Source of the DNA: Paraburkholderia polaris
Lineage (GTDB): Bacteria > Pseudomonadota > Gammaproteobacteria > Burkholderiales > Burkholderiaceae
Assembly: GCF_012927345.1 (NCBI RefSeq)
Contig: NZ_JABBGJ010000001.1
Coordinates: forward strand, 186,001 to 250,000
Direction of reading: 5' to 3'
Length of the DNA stretch: 64,000 nt
A program made the position numbers and the translations under genes. Of the stretch, positions 19,225-27,785 are shown piece after piece (positions within the stretch are counted from its first letter, which is position 1; every line of letters begins with the position of its first letter). The notes under the pieces are model-generated. The model did no database searches, had not been told where the DNA came from, and saw only the letters and a program-made list of their open reading frames with translations.

Positions 19225-20466
19225 CTAGAACCGCTCCACCCTGAACGGCCGCGTGTCCACGAGCGTCTCCTCGTGGGTCATCATCTCGGCGATCAGCCGG
19301 CCCGTGACCGGGCCTAGTGTCAGCCCGTGGTGTGCATGGCCGAACGCGAACCACAAGTCTTTGTGATTTTTCGCGGGCCCGATAATCGGCATCATGTCGG
19401 GTGTGCAGGGGCGGCGTCCCATCCAGGCTTCGTTGTCGAGACGCTCGCCCAATGGAAACAGCGTGCGCGCAATCGGCTCGACCGCGGCGAGTTGCGTGGG
19501 CGTTTTGGGCGCGTCGCAGTGCGCGATTTCCGCCCCCGTGGTCAAGCGGATGCCCTTTGCCATGGGCGCCAGCAGGTAGCCGTTCTCGACGTCCAGCACT
19601 GGATGATTCAGACGGGCTGCTGCCTGCGGCGCATAGTGCATGTGGTACCCGCGTTTGACCGCAAGCGGCAACCGGTAGCCGAGTCGCGTACTTACCCGAT
19701 CCGACCACGGCCCCAATGCGACTACCGCCGATGAAGCGGTGATCGTTCCAGCTTGCGTGTCGACCGCCCAACCCTCACGAAGCGAGTCCGCATCGCCGAT
19801 AAAAAACCGTCCACCCAGCGCTTCGAAATACTTCGCGTAGGCCGTGACGAGCGCGTTGGGATCGCTCACGGAATCGGATGCCGTATAGCGCAAGCCACCT
19901 AACAAGGCCTTGTCGAGATCGGGCTCCTTCTGTTGCAGGTGGCCTGCATCCAGCGATTCGAACTCGACGCCATATTCTCGATGCCACTGTTCAGCGTGCC
20001 GGGTTTCCGCGTCCTGTACTTCTTCGGTGCGGAACACCTTTATCCAGCCGGTTGGGCGCAATAACGCGCTGGCGCCGGCGTCGGCTGCCAGCGCGCGGTG
20101 CTCGTCCACGCAATGTTCGATCAGCGTCGAGTACGACCTGGCGATAGCGGCGTGCTTTGCGGGATGAGAATTGCGCCAGTATTGCCACAGGAAGGGTGCC
20201 GTTTTGAGCATGGCATCGGCATGGTAACGAACGTCCGGCGACTGATTGCGCGCGTACCGAAGCAAGGTGCCGAGGTCGCGTGGAAACGCATAGGGATATA
20301 CACCTTCCCGCTGGATCAGCCCGGCGTTACCGAACGAAGTTTCGTTGCCGGGCTGCTTGCGGTCGACCAGTGCGACCTTTCGGCCACGTTTCTGAAGATG
20401 CACGGCAACGCACACGCCGACAATGCCCGCGCCGAGCACGACGGCATCGAATTTCATGGTGGTCAT
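19225..20466 (-). CDS. FAD-dependent D-amino-acid dehydrogenase-like oxidoreductase (DadA family)
   Basis: 413 residues from ATG 20466 (MTTMKFDAVV); a longer in-frame start would run into ridA. The N-terminal FAD-binding Rossmann motif is VVLGAGIVGVCVAVHL with DRKQPGNETSFGNAG. The C-terminal part has GRRPCTPDMMPIIGPA and GHAHHGLTLGPVTGRLIAEM, typical of DadA-like dehydrogenases. The family oxidises D-amino acids at the membrane to 2-imino acids, which hydrolyse to 2-oxoacids and ammonia. It is 17 bp after ridA, which speeds imine hydrolysis, so the two form a coherent operon. The nearby D-peptidase locus could supply its substrates. The specific amino acid is not known. Confidence 0.87.
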   Translation of the reverse strand: MTTMKFDAVVLGAGIVGVCVAVHLQKRGRKVALVDRKQPGNETSFGNAGLIQREGVYPYAFPRDLGTLLRYARNQSPDVRYHADAMLKTAPFLWQYWRNSHPAKHAAIARSYSTLIEHCVDEHRALAADAGASALLRPTGWIKVFRTEEVQDAETRHAEQWHREYGVEFESLDAGHLQQKEPDLDKALLGGLRYTASDSVSDPNALVTAYAKYFEALGGRFFIGDADSLREGWAVDTQAGTITASSAVVALGPWSDRVSTRLGYRLPLAVKRGYHMHYAPQAAARLNHPVLDVENGYLLAPMAKGIRLTTGAEIAHCDAPKTPTQLAAVEPIARTLFPLGERLDNEAWMGRRPCTPDMMPIIGPAKNHKDLWFAFGHAHHGLTLGPVTGRLIAEMMTHEETLVDTRPFRVERF

Positions 20467-20483
20467 GACTAACCTGTTGCTGG

Positions 20484-20840
20484 TTATGCCAAAAGTGCCG
20501 TCACGGCGACTTCGACATCGCAACCCGGCTTCATCAGCAAAGCCTGCACGCATGCGCGGGTGGGGGCGTGACCTGCCGGTACCCATGCGTCCCACACGGC
20601 GTTGAAATCCGCGAAATGCTTGGGGTCGCTGAGCCAGATGTTCGCCGACAGAAGACGCGTACGGTCGACGCCCGCCGATTCGAGCAGGGTGTCGATACGC
20701 GCGAGGATTTCGTTGGTCTGTTCGGTCACGGAGACGTTCGCCGTGTCAGGCACCTGGCCGGCCAGATAAACAATGCCGTTGGCGATTACCACCTGGCTCA
20801 TGCGCGCATTCGTTTGCAGACGTTTGATTTCGTTCGACAT
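20484..20840 (-). CDS. RidA family enamine/imine deaminase
   Basis: 118 residues from ATG 20840 (MSNEIKRLQTNARM); a much longer open frame upstream overlaps the divergent regulator and was rejected. Rid fold signature: IANGIVYLAGQVPD near the N-terminus and the ANIWLSD and PTRACVQALLMKPGCDVEVAVTA segments, including the conserved Arg in TRACV. RidA hydrolyses reactive imines and enamines made by amino-acid oxidases and PLP enzymes. It is first in the operon with the D-amino-acid dehydrogenase and faces the XRE-cupin regulator across a palindrome. Confidence 0.92.
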   Translation of the reverse strand: MSNEIKRLQTNARMSQVVIANGIVYLAGQVPDTANVSVTEQTNEILARIDTLLESAGVDRTRLLSANIWLSDPKHFADFNAVWDAWVPAGHAPTRACVQALLMKPGCDVEVAVTALLA

Positions 20841-20913
20841 GGTTTGGATAGCTGAAATGCCGGCGCCACTCAGGCCGGACTCGTTGAAAGAAAGGGGCAA
20901 GCAGCGTGAGTTA

Positions 20914-20948
20914 TCATATACGAGAAAAATGAAAATTCTCGTATATGA
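20914..20948. promoter_or_regulatory. Perfect 13-bp-arm palindrome in the ridA/XRE intergenic region
   Basis: TCATATACGAGAA (20914-20926), a 9-bp spacer, then TTCTCGTATATGA (20936-20948). It lies 21 bp before the XRE-cupin start and about 74 bp before ridA. It is AT-rich against a GC-rich background. Most likely this is the operator of the XRE-cupin regulator, controlling both directions. Confidence 0.75.
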
Positions 20949-20969
20949 GAATAAAAATTTCCACGGAAA

Positions 20970-21626
20970 ATGAGTGAGATGGTCGACGCAGTGACGAAAG
21001 AGCAGATTGCAGACACGCTTGAGGCGCCACCCGCGCTCGACCACAAGTTGGTCGGTGGGCATTTGCGGCAGGCGCGCAAGGCGCGCGGGCTGACGCTGGC
21101 GGAGTTGTCGGAGCGCTCGGGTATTGCGGTGTCGACGATCTCCAAGGCGGAGCGCGGCGATATCGCGCTGACCTACGACAAGTTTGCGGCGCTCGCGCAT
21201 TCGCTGGAACTGGATTTCGACGCGATCTTCGGGCGGCGCCGCAAACCGGCGGCCGGTCCGATGAAGCCGTCGTTTACAGCCGCCGGCAAGCAGCATGTCT
21301 ACGATACGCCGAACTATGAGTACGGCATGCTCGCCAACAATCTGACCGGCAAAAAGATGGTGCCGATGCGTGCGCACATCCACGCCCGTGCCGTGTCGGA
21401 CTTTCCCGAGTACATCCGGCATTCGGGCGAAGAGTTCGTCTTCCTGTTGAGCGGCAAGCTGGAATTGCGCTTCGAAAGCGGCAAGGCGTTCAAATTGATG
21501 CCCGGCGACAGTCTGTACTTCGACAGCGCCGTAGGGCACGTCTATTTGAGCCTCAGCAAGGAGGATGCAGAGGTGCTGGTGTGCTGCGTCGATACCGATG
21601 AGCATCGGCCGAATGGCGCCATCTGA
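20970..21626 (+). CDS. XRE-family regulator with C-terminal cupin domain
   Basis: 218 residues. The N-terminal helix-turn-helix (LRQARKARGLTLAELSERSGIAVSTISKAERG, about 31-62) is followed by a single cupin barrel (GEEFVFLLSGKLELRF, MPGDSLYFDS, GHVYLSL) that usually binds a small ligand. This architecture often controls amino-acid or polyamine catabolism. The divergent ridA-dehydrogenase operon and the perfect palindrome between them make those genes its likely target, with a D-amino acid or its imine/oxo product as a plausible effector. The ribosome site is weak (ACGGA); an ATG at 20979 is an alternative start. Confidence 0.9.
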   Translation: MSEMVDAVTKEQIADTLEAPPALDHKLVGGHLRQARKARGLTLAELSERSGIAVSTISKAERGDIALTYDKFAALAHSLELDFDAIFGRRRKPAAGPMKPSFTAAGKQHVYDTPNYEYGMLANNLTGKKMVPMRAHIHARAVSDFPEYIRHSGEEFVFLLSGKLELRFESGKAFKLMPGDSLYFDSAVGHVYLSLSKEDAEVLVCCVDTDEHRPNGAI

Positions 21627-21660
21627 GCGCAACCTGTTTCGCAATGACGGCCCGTCTCGC

Positions 21661-22329
21661 CTACTCGCTCGCAGACTCGGCGGGAAGCTCGGCGTCTCGC
21701 GCGGGTCGGCGTACGGCTCGCACCTTGCCGCTGTTTCCGCCGCCGCAGAAGAACTGATCGCCACCATCGGCTTCCAGCCCCGACACGACCAAGCCGGGCG
21801 GCATCTCCAGACTCTCCAGCACTTCTCCCGTACGAGGATCGACTCGCCGCAACTCGCTCGCGTCATCTTCCCAGGTGCCGTGCCAGAGCTCTCCATTGCT
21901 CCAGGTGACCCCGGTGACGAAGCGGTTGGACTCGAGGGTGCGAAGAATCGCCCCTGTTTGGGGATCGATCTGATGGATCTTCCGGTCGCGATAGCGCCCC
22001 ACCCAGAGCGTCCCTTCGGCCCACGCAAGTCCCGAGTTACCTTCGCCGCCGGGCGCCGGAATCGTACTCAGCACGCGGCCGGTATCCGGATCGATCTTCT
22101 GGATGCGATCATCGGCGATCTGGAACAGATGCTGGCCGTCGAAGGCCGTTCCTGCCTGCGCGGCGACATCGATCGAGCGCAGCGTTTCTCCGCTCGCCGG
22201 ATCGAAGGCGTTCAGCTTGTCACCGGCAGCAATCCAGACGCGCTGACCGTCATACGTCACGCCACCCACATGGTCGACACCCGGAAAGGGACCGTATTCA
22301 CGCACGATTTTGGCGGCTGATCGATTCAT
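21661..22329 (-). CDS. Beta-propeller protein (glutamine cyclotransferase/SMP-30-like repeats)
   Basis: 222 residues made of repeated strand-rich units of the type IDPDTGRVLSTI, IDPQTGAILRTLE and VDPRTGEVLESLE, each about 40 residues apart, so a five- or six-bladed propeller. No signal peptide is seen, so it is probably cytoplasmic. It resembles small 'glutaminyl-peptide cyclotransferase-like' or Vgb/YncE propellers; the catalytic function cannot be assigned from the sequence. It starts 9 bp after the regulator gene at 22339-23559 and is its operon partner. Confidence 0.7.
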   Translation of the reverse strand: MNRSAAKIVREYGPFPGVDHVGGVTYDGQRVWIAAGDKLNAFDPASGETLRSIDVAAQAGTAFDGQHLFQIADDRIQKIDPDTGRVLSTIPAPGGEGNSGLAWAEGTLWVGRYRDRKIHQIDPQTGAILRTLESNRFVTGVTWSNGELWHGTWEDDASELRRVDPRTGEVLESLEMPPGLVVSGLEADGGDQFFCGGGNSGKVRAVRRPARDAELPAESASE

Positions 22330-22338
22330 GGTGCCATC

Positions 22339-23559
22339 CTAATCACTCGGTAGAGGAGCGGGGAGTAACAAAGTCGTCGTGAATCCGGGCATGGGCGGCG
22401 TCATCCAGCGTCGCGCCCGCCCACGGCCGAACGACTGGACCTTGCCGGCTGCCGCCAGCGAGTCGAGTGCCCGCTGCATGGTGCGCTGGCTGGCATCCAG
22501 CGCAATCGCGAGCGCAGAGCTCGACCACGACTCGCCGTCAGAGAGGAAGGCGAGCACCATTGCATGCGGCTCTTCGACCGGCCGCGCCAGCACGACGACC
22601 TCGCGCGCGCCATGCGGCATCAGCGCAAAGCCCCGCTTCGTCGCGCTGATGCCGGCTAGCGTCCCAAGCAACGCGCGAAGCCGCCCGACTTCGACGCGCA
22701 GCCGCGCGCGATGCGATTCATCAGCGTGCTTCGTCCGGAATGCCCGCGCGATGAGTGCGTCCCGCGACACGTCTTCGGGCCACGCTTCGGCCAAGGCGCG
22801 TGCGAGCGCGAACAACACCGGACGCCTCGCGAGCGGAACCACGATGTTTGCTTCACGTACGACATAACGGCACGCGTCCACCACGAGCGCCTTCGACGCC
22901 AGTAACGTCTCGACCTCCTCGAGCAGGAGGGGCCGTTCCTCGCCATGCGCAATCAACCGGGCCGCGGGCGTGTTCAGCAGAAGGAGTGCGCTCTCGACCT
23001 CCGCCATCAGCGACGGGATACCTGCATGGCGCGCGGCGCGCTCAGCCCGCGCGAGCGCCGCGCGCGCTATTTTCGTCTGGAGGCGGCGCATCGCGATCCC
23101 CGCGACGACCAGCTCATGGGCGGCTCTCGGCGCGGGCGGGAAGGGCTCGGGATCGAGTTTGGCAAGTAAGTGCTCGGCCTCGTCGAGGCGCCCGATCAAG
23201 AGCAGGCGCCGGACTTCGAGATACCGCGCATGCGCGGCATTCAGCCGGTCACCGTGGGCTTCGAGCGTCGCCCGCGCGGCGTCGAGCGCCTTCGCGGGCC
23301 AGCCCAGATCGCGCGAGGCGAGCGCGATTTCGGCCTCGGCGACCACACATCTTGCGCGGGCCACAGGCTCTTTCGGGCCGAAGGCGCGCGCGGCACTTCG
23401 CACAAGCGCTTTCGCTCGAACGAGATCGCCGAGCTGCGCCATCGCGATGCCTCGCAACGCGAGCGCAGGCGCGTCGTCGCGCAAGGCGACCCGGTTCAGC
23501 GCGCCGAGCGGGTCGCCCGCCGCGAGCGCACGCGCCGCGGCTGTCACTAGCGAGTCCAT
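22339..23559 (-). CDS. Helix-turn-helix transcriptional regulator with TPR-like N-terminal half
   Basis: 406 residues. The first half is a run of Ala-rich helices resembling TPR units. A middle segment (residues about 255-310: SRDALIARAFRTKHADESHRAR, then VGRLRALLG and GFALMPHG) looks like a winged helix of the OmpR/BTAD type. A C-terminal segment (SSALAIALDASQRTMQRALDSLAAAGKVQSFGRGRARRW) is a second helix-turn-helix. DNA binding is therefore well supported; target and signal are not. It is divergent from the DUF899 gene across 129 bp and co-transcribed with the beta-propeller gene, so local control of this four-gene group is likely. Confidence 0.75.
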   Translation of the reverse strand: MDSLVTAAARALAAGDPLGALNRVALRDDAPALALRGIAMAQLGDLVRAKALVRSAARAFGPKEPVARARCVVAEAEIALASRDLGWPAKALDAARATLEAHGDRLNAAHARYLEVRRLLLIGRLDEAEHLLAKLDPEPFPPAPRAAHELVVAGIAMRRLQTKIARAALARAERAARHAGIPSLMAEVESALLLLNTPAARLIAHGEERPLLLEEVETLLASKALVVDACRYVVREANIVVPLARRPVLFALARALAEAWPEDVSRDALIARAFRTKHADESHRARLRVEVGRLRALLGTLAGISATKRGFALMPHGAREVVVLARPVEEPHAMVLAFLSDGESWSSSALAIALDASQRTMQRALDSLAAAGKVQSFGRGRARRWMTPPMPGFTTTLLLPAPLPSD

Positions 23560-23688
23560 GGTCTATTCGAATCCCGCCACACTTGTCACTCCCACCGTTC
23601 GACGCCCGTGACTAATCTAGCATGACCACCAACCAGTACGTCGTATCGACAACTGAACGAACGACGCAGGACGCCTAAGGAGGCAAGC

Positions 23689-24459
23689 ATGATCACGACA
23701 CATACGACCGGCACACGCGAAGAGTGGCTGGCGGCGCGGCTCGAACTGCTCAAGGCGGAGAAGGCGCTCACGCGGCAGAGCGACGCGCTGGTGCAGCAAC
23801 GGCAGGCACTGCCCTGGGTGCGAATCGACAAGGCGTACCGATTCGAAACCGAGGCGGGAAGTGCCTCGCTGGCAGACCTCTTCAAAGGACGCTCGCAGCT
23901 CCTCGTGTACCACTTCATGTTCGGGCCCGACTACAAGGCGGGGTGCCCGTCGTGCTCGTCGATCGCGGATGGGTTCGACGGCATCGTCGTTCATCTGGCG
24001 AATCACGACGTCACGCTGTCGGCGGTGTCGCGGGCGCCGTTCGAGAAGCTGCAGACGTATCAGCGCCGGATGGGGTGGACGTTCCCTTGGGCGTCGTCGG
24101 CTGGAAGCGACTTCAACTTTGACTTCAACATCGCGTTCACTGAGGCGCAACAGCGTGAAGGGAGCATCGAATACAACTACGAGCGCGGCGGCCACGCGAT
24201 GGACGAGACCCAGGCCGTCCCGGAGCCCGTCGCGCAGTTCGCAGCCACCTGCGGAACCGACGCGGCGACGTACACGCGAGACAGACCGGGTTTGAGCGCG
24301 TTCGTCCTCGAGGACGGTGTCGTCTATCACACGTATTCCACCTATGCGCGCGGCGTGGACGGCATCTGGGGCATGTACCAGTGGCTGGACCGCGCTCCGA
24401 AGGGTCGCAACGAGACGGGGGTCTGGTGGAAGCGCCACGACGAGTACGAGAAGCGCTGA
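23689..24459 (+). CDS. DUF899 thioredoxin-fold protein
   Basis: 256 residues. The N-terminal helix EEWLAARLELLKAEKALTRQSD and PWVRIDKAYRFET are typical of the DUF899 (predicted dithiol-disulfide oxidoreductase-like) family. A thioredoxin-type core follows with GCPSCSS (a CxxC pair) and DYKAGCPS. The C-terminus YSTYARGVDGIWGMYQWLDRAPKGR is strongly conserved in the family. No biochemical role is firmly established for it. An AAGGAGG ribosome site precedes the ATG. The next gene downstream is the DUF2182 membrane protein, a common companion. Confidence 0.88.
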   Translation: MITTHTTGTREEWLAARLELLKAEKALTRQSDALVQQRQALPWVRIDKAYRFETEAGSASLADLFKGRSQLLVYHFMFGPDYKAGCPSCSSIADGFDGIVVHLANHDVTLSAVSRAPFEKLQTYQRRMGWTFPWASSAGSDFNFDFNIAFTEAQQREGSIEYNYERGGHAMDETQAVPEPVAQFAATCGTDAATYTRDRPGLSAFVLEDGVVYHTYSTYARGVDGIWGMYQWLDRAPKGRNETGVWWKRHDEYEKR

Positions 24460-24500
24460 GTCAGACGATGGGACACGTTAGCGCAACCGGGAGATGCGAG

Positions 24501-25322
24501 ATGTCGGGACGCTCGATCGACGTGCCAGTTTCGCAGTGGGCCTTCTTCGGCGTCTCGGCACTCCTCTTCGCCGTCAGCGCGGCGGTGACGATCGTCGACG
24601 CTGCGTCCATGTCGGCGATGGGCGAGATGCCGATGCCCGGCGGCTGGGCGATGTCGACGGCGTGGATGCGGATGTGCGGACAGACGTGGCCCGGCGTCGC
24701 GGCGTCGTTCCTCGGCATGTGGATCGTGATGATGGTCGCGATGATGCTGCCATCGCTCGTCCCCATGCTGTGGCGCTATCGCCAGGCCGTCAGCGGGACG
24801 GACGAGGCGCGCCTGGGCTGGCTGACGGTGCTAGTAGGCTCGGGGTACTTCTTCGTTTGGACCGCGTTCGGTATGGTCGCATTTCCGCTGGGCGTTGCGC
24901 TGGCGGCGCTCGAGATGGAATTACCGGCGCTGGCGCGCGCCGTTCCGCTCGCGGTCGGTGTGGTTGTGCTGATCACCGGGGCGCTGCAGTTCACCGCGTG
25001 GAAGGCACGCCGCCTTGCCTGCTGTCGTGAGACGCCGGGGCGCTGCCTTCTGGTGCCCGCGGCGCGCGCGTTGCCCGCAGACGCCGCCACGGCATGGCGG
25101 CACGGCTTGCGCCTCGGTCTCCACTGCAGCTACTGCTGCGCCGGCCTGACGATGGTCCTTCTTGTTGCCGGGGTCATGGATTTGCGCGTGATGGCTGTCG
25201 TGACCGCGGCTATCACTGTCGAACGCCTTGCCCCGCGTGGTGAGCGGGCGGCGCGCGTGATTGGGGCCGGTATCGTCGCCGGAGGGGCGTTGCTAATCGC
25301 GCGAGCAGTCGGGTTGGGATGA
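24501..25322 (+). CDS. DUF2182 metal-binding-type integral membrane protein
   Basis: 273 residues from ATG 24501, which has GGGAG 7 nt upstream; in-frame ATGs at 24468 and 24381 are alternatives. Seven or so membrane helices. The DUF2182 signatures are MGMWIVMMVAMMLPSLVPML-type (here LGMWIVMMVAMMLPS) in the first half and HCSYCCAGLT near the C-terminus, where the His/Cys cluster suggests metal binding. Met-rich MSAMGEMPMPGGWAM lies in the outer loop. Function is unknown. It follows the DUF899 gene by 41 bp on the same strand and is probably co-transcribed. Confidence 0.87.
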   Translation: MSGRSIDVPVSQWAFFGVSALLFAVSAAVTIVDAASMSAMGEMPMPGGWAMSTAWMRMCGQTWPGVAASFLGMWIVMMVAMMLPSLVPMLWRYRQAVSGTDEARLGWLTVLVGSGYFFVWTAFGMVAFPLGVALAALEMELPALARAVPLAVGVVVLITGALQFTAWKARRLACCRETPGRCLLVPAARALPADAATAWRHGLRLGLHCSYCCAGLTMVLLVAGVMDLRVMAVVTAAITVERLAPRGERAARVIGAGIVAGGALLIARAVGLG

Positions 25323-25455
25323 GGCCCCCGCGCCACCGCAAATCGCTCGTTTTTCGCTGGATGGCTTTCGCGGTAGCAGCCGGAGCTTCAGCCGCGATCT
25401 TCGACCGGACGAGCGGGCCGCGGTGAGAACCGCGCCCGCTCCATGGCGATGACGA

Positions 25456-26460
25456 TCAGTCTGTCACGCCGCCGTAATTGCGTTGCCCCCGCAGACGCAT
25501 GGCGATGCGGCCAAACGCGCGCCATTGCTGTGCGATCAAACCGTCGCCATAGGAGCGCGCGGCACCGTGCGGTACGGGCAACTGGTCACGAATGCCGGTC
25601 GGCTCGACGGTAGGATCCCACGACGCGGTCCTGAACATCATGTCCCACCACGGAAACAGCACGCCGAAGTTACAGCCGTAGCGCGTACCTTCGTGGCCGT
25701 AGCCAATTGCGTGATGACGCCGATGAAAAATCGGGCTCACGATCACGCGTTCGAGCAACCATCCATACGGCAACCGCGCGTTCACGTGCTGCACGCTTTG
25801 CATGAAATTGCCGACCGCTACCAGCACGACGAACTGCGTCGGCTGCACGCCGATGAACAGCGAAACCGCGGCGAAGAACGCCGCCTGAATGATGTCGTCG
25901 AGAAAGTGATTGCGGTCGTCGGCCCACAACGACATCTGTTGCTGGCTGTGGTGCACCGCGTGCAGTTCCCACCACACGCCGAAGCGGTGCTGCCAACGGT
26001 GATACCAGTACCCGAAGAAATCGAGCACGATCAGATAGATGAGGAACGACACAACCGGCTGATCGGTGACCCCCGGCCACAGTCCGTCGACGTCGATGTT
26101 CGGCACGTTGTAGATCGCCATCAGACTCTGCCAGTGATCGAACAGCGGCTGCAACATGAAGAAGAACGCGATATTGATGATGCCGAGTTTGGCGATCCAC
26201 GTGTAGATCACATCGGCGCGCAGCGCTTTTCGATCGGACCACGCCTCGATGGGCCGCAACGCTTCCAGCGGCCGCAAGGCGATATACGTGACCAGGATTT
26301 CCAACACACCGACGATCACCCAATAGAGTGCATCGTAGGTATCCTCGTCGTATCCCATCAGGCCGAAGCGATAGAAAAACGGCTGCACTACGTCGACGTA
26401 CAGGAGTGTCTGCAACGTCGAGATGCCATTGTCGAGTTGCGCGACGATTTCGTGGATCAT
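25456..26460 (-). CDS. Sterol desaturase/fatty-acid hydroxylase family membrane protein
   Basis: 334 residues, at least four membrane helices and the di-iron histidine boxes of the family: HRWQHR, HAVHHS (with HSQQ) and HRRHHAIGYGHEG. Such enzymes hydroxylate or desaturate lipid C-H bonds using O2 and a b5- or ferredoxin-type donor. In bacteria they act on fatty acids, ornithine lipids, carotenoids or hopanoids. Nothing nearby points to a particular lipid. It lies 48 bp after the secreted YncE-like propeller on the same strand, so the two are likely one operon. Confidence 0.9.
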   Translation of the reverse strand: MIHEIVAQLDNGISTLQTLLYVDVVQPFFYRFGLMGYDEDTYDALYWVIVGVLEILVTYIALRPLEALRPIEAWSDRKALRADVIYTWIAKLGIINIAFFFMLQPLFDHWQSLMAIYNVPNIDVDGLWPGVTDQPVVSFLIYLIVLDFFGYWYHRWQHRFGVWWELHAVHHSQQQMSLWADDRNHFLDDIIQAAFFAAVSLFIGVQPTQFVVLVAVGNFMQSVQHVNARLPYGWLLERVIVSPIFHRRHHAIGYGHEGTRYGCNFGVLFPWWDMMFRTASWDPTVEPTGIRDQLPVPHGAARSYGDGLIAQQWRAFGRIAMRLRGQRNYGGVTD

Positions 26461-26508
26461 CGAAAACCTCTTGAAATTGCGGGTACTGTCATCGAAACGA
26501 AAGCCTGT

Positions 26509-27519
26509 TCAGTCTGGATTGGGCGCATACACGGGCGCACGGTTCGCAAAATACAAACCGTGCGGTGAGCGTCCGACAGCGATTGCGTCGATAAGTTTAT
26601 GTGTCGTCAGATCAATGATGCCGACATGGCGCGCAAAACGGAATGTGACCCACAAATAACGGTGATCCGCGGACAGTTCCATGTCGTCAGGGCCAGGCAT
26701 GAGTCCGGTGATGTCGGCGGTCTTCGTCAACGTGTTGTAATCGAGAATGCTGATCGTGCTTTCCACACGGTTCGTGACAGCCACGTGATGGCCGTCGTCG
26801 AGGTTGCGGAAGTTGTGCGCGCCGCGCCCAGTCTGGATTTTCTTCACGACTTGTTGTTTGTGCCAGTCAATCACGGCGACGTCGTCTTCGCCCGTCATAC
26901 CGATCAACAGATAGCGGTCGCCCGGCGTCATCCAGAGGCCGGCGGGCGTATTGCCAATATGCAGTTTCCAGAGCACCGACTGCGTTGCCAGATCGATCGC
27001 GGCCACTTCGCCCGTGTCTTGCAGCGTGACGAACACGATCTTGCTATCGGACGAGAACGTCATGTGGCTTGGTGTCTTCGAGAGCGGGACGCGTTTGGCG
27101 AGCGTCATGTTCTGGCCGTCGTAGTGGTACACGTCGACGCGATCCAGTCGCAGGCCTGCCGTCACGAACCATTTGTGATCGGGCGAGAAACCGAGCTGAT
27201 AGGGGTCTTCAATATCTTCGACCTTGCGCTGTACCTTGCCGGTATGCGGATCGAGAAACATGAGATTGTTCGAGATCGAATCGGCGACGATGAGCGAGTG
27301 ACCGTCGGGCGTAATCATCAGATGATGCGGTTCCTTACCGGTCGGCTCCGTGCCGATGACCTTGTGCGTAGCGGGATCGATCAGCGTCAGTTGGGCTTCG
27401 CCGGAATCGAGCACGATCACGTTGTCGGCTGCCTGCGCCGGCATCGCCATGGTTAGCGTGCAGTAAGTTAGCGCGGCAAGCGCGCTGGCTTTTGTAATCG
27501 AAACGATAGAAATTGGCAT
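26509..27519 (-). CDS. Secreted YncE-like beta-propeller protein
   Basis: 336 residues from ATG 27519, which places a good signal peptide at the N-terminus (cleavage after MAMPAQA); an in-frame start at 27576 would bury it. The mature part consists of YVTN-type repeats such as NVIVLDSGEAQLTLIDPATHKVIGTE, HHLMITPDGHSLIVADS and RSPHGLYFANRAP, which build a seven-bladed propeller. It is periplasmic. Function is not defined for this family: YncE binds DNA and others accompany redox or lipid enzymes. It is upstream of, and probably co-transcribed with, the sterol-desaturase-like gene. No strong Shine-Dalgarno is seen. Confidence 0.82.
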   Translation of the reverse strand: MPISIVSITKASALAALTYCTLTMAMPAQAADNVIVLDSGEAQLTLIDPATHKVIGTEPTGKEPHHLMITPDGHSLIVADSISNNLMFLDPHTGKVQRKVEDIEDPYQLGFSPDHKWFVTAGLRLDRVDVYHYDGQNMTLAKRVPLSKTPSHMTFSSDSKIVFVTLQDTGEVAAIDLATQSVLWKLHIGNTPAGLWMTPGDRYLLIGMTGEDDVAVIDWHKQQVVKKIQTGRGAHNFRNLDDGHHVAVTNRVESTISILDYNTLTKTADITGLMPGPDDMELSADHRYLWVTFRFARHVGIIDLTTHKLIDAIAVGRSPHGLYFANRAPVYAPNPD

Positions 27520-27701
27520 CTGAACGATAGACGGGCAGGAAAACAATTTGGGGGAACATCGTGGCGGCGGGCGCAAAGGGATTCCGCGCGTAGACTGCGC
27601 TTAACCCGTTAACGCCTTAACGCGCCAGTTCGCTCTGTCGATGACACGCGACAGATAGTTATTTATATGAAGGGTTCGACGATGCTGAGTCCATGTCAGA
27701 T

Positions 27702-27743
27702 GGAAAAAGTGAAAGGGCGCGGCTGGCAACAGCGCGCGCCCTT
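27702..27743 (-). terminator. Intrinsic terminator of the zinc-ribbon gene
   Basis: On the minus strand AAGGGCGCG and CGCGCCCTT (27713-27743) form a stem with a 13-nt loop, followed by a T-rich run (TCACTTTTT). It lies 43 bp past the stop of the gene at 27786-28103. Confidence 0.7.
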
Positions 27744-27785
27744 GATCTAAAAATAGCTGTTTGATTCTTGTACTCGCGGATACGT

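Noticed and set aside
20484..22028. 514-residue minus-strand ORF ending as RidA
   Set aside because: The upstream 390 codons run antisense to the XRE-cupin gene and part of the propeller gene; the RidA fold starts exactly at ATG 20840.
25483..26568. 361-residue plus-strand ORF over the sterol-desaturase gene
   Set aside because: Antisense shadow: the minus-strand frame contains three histidine boxes and membrane helices.
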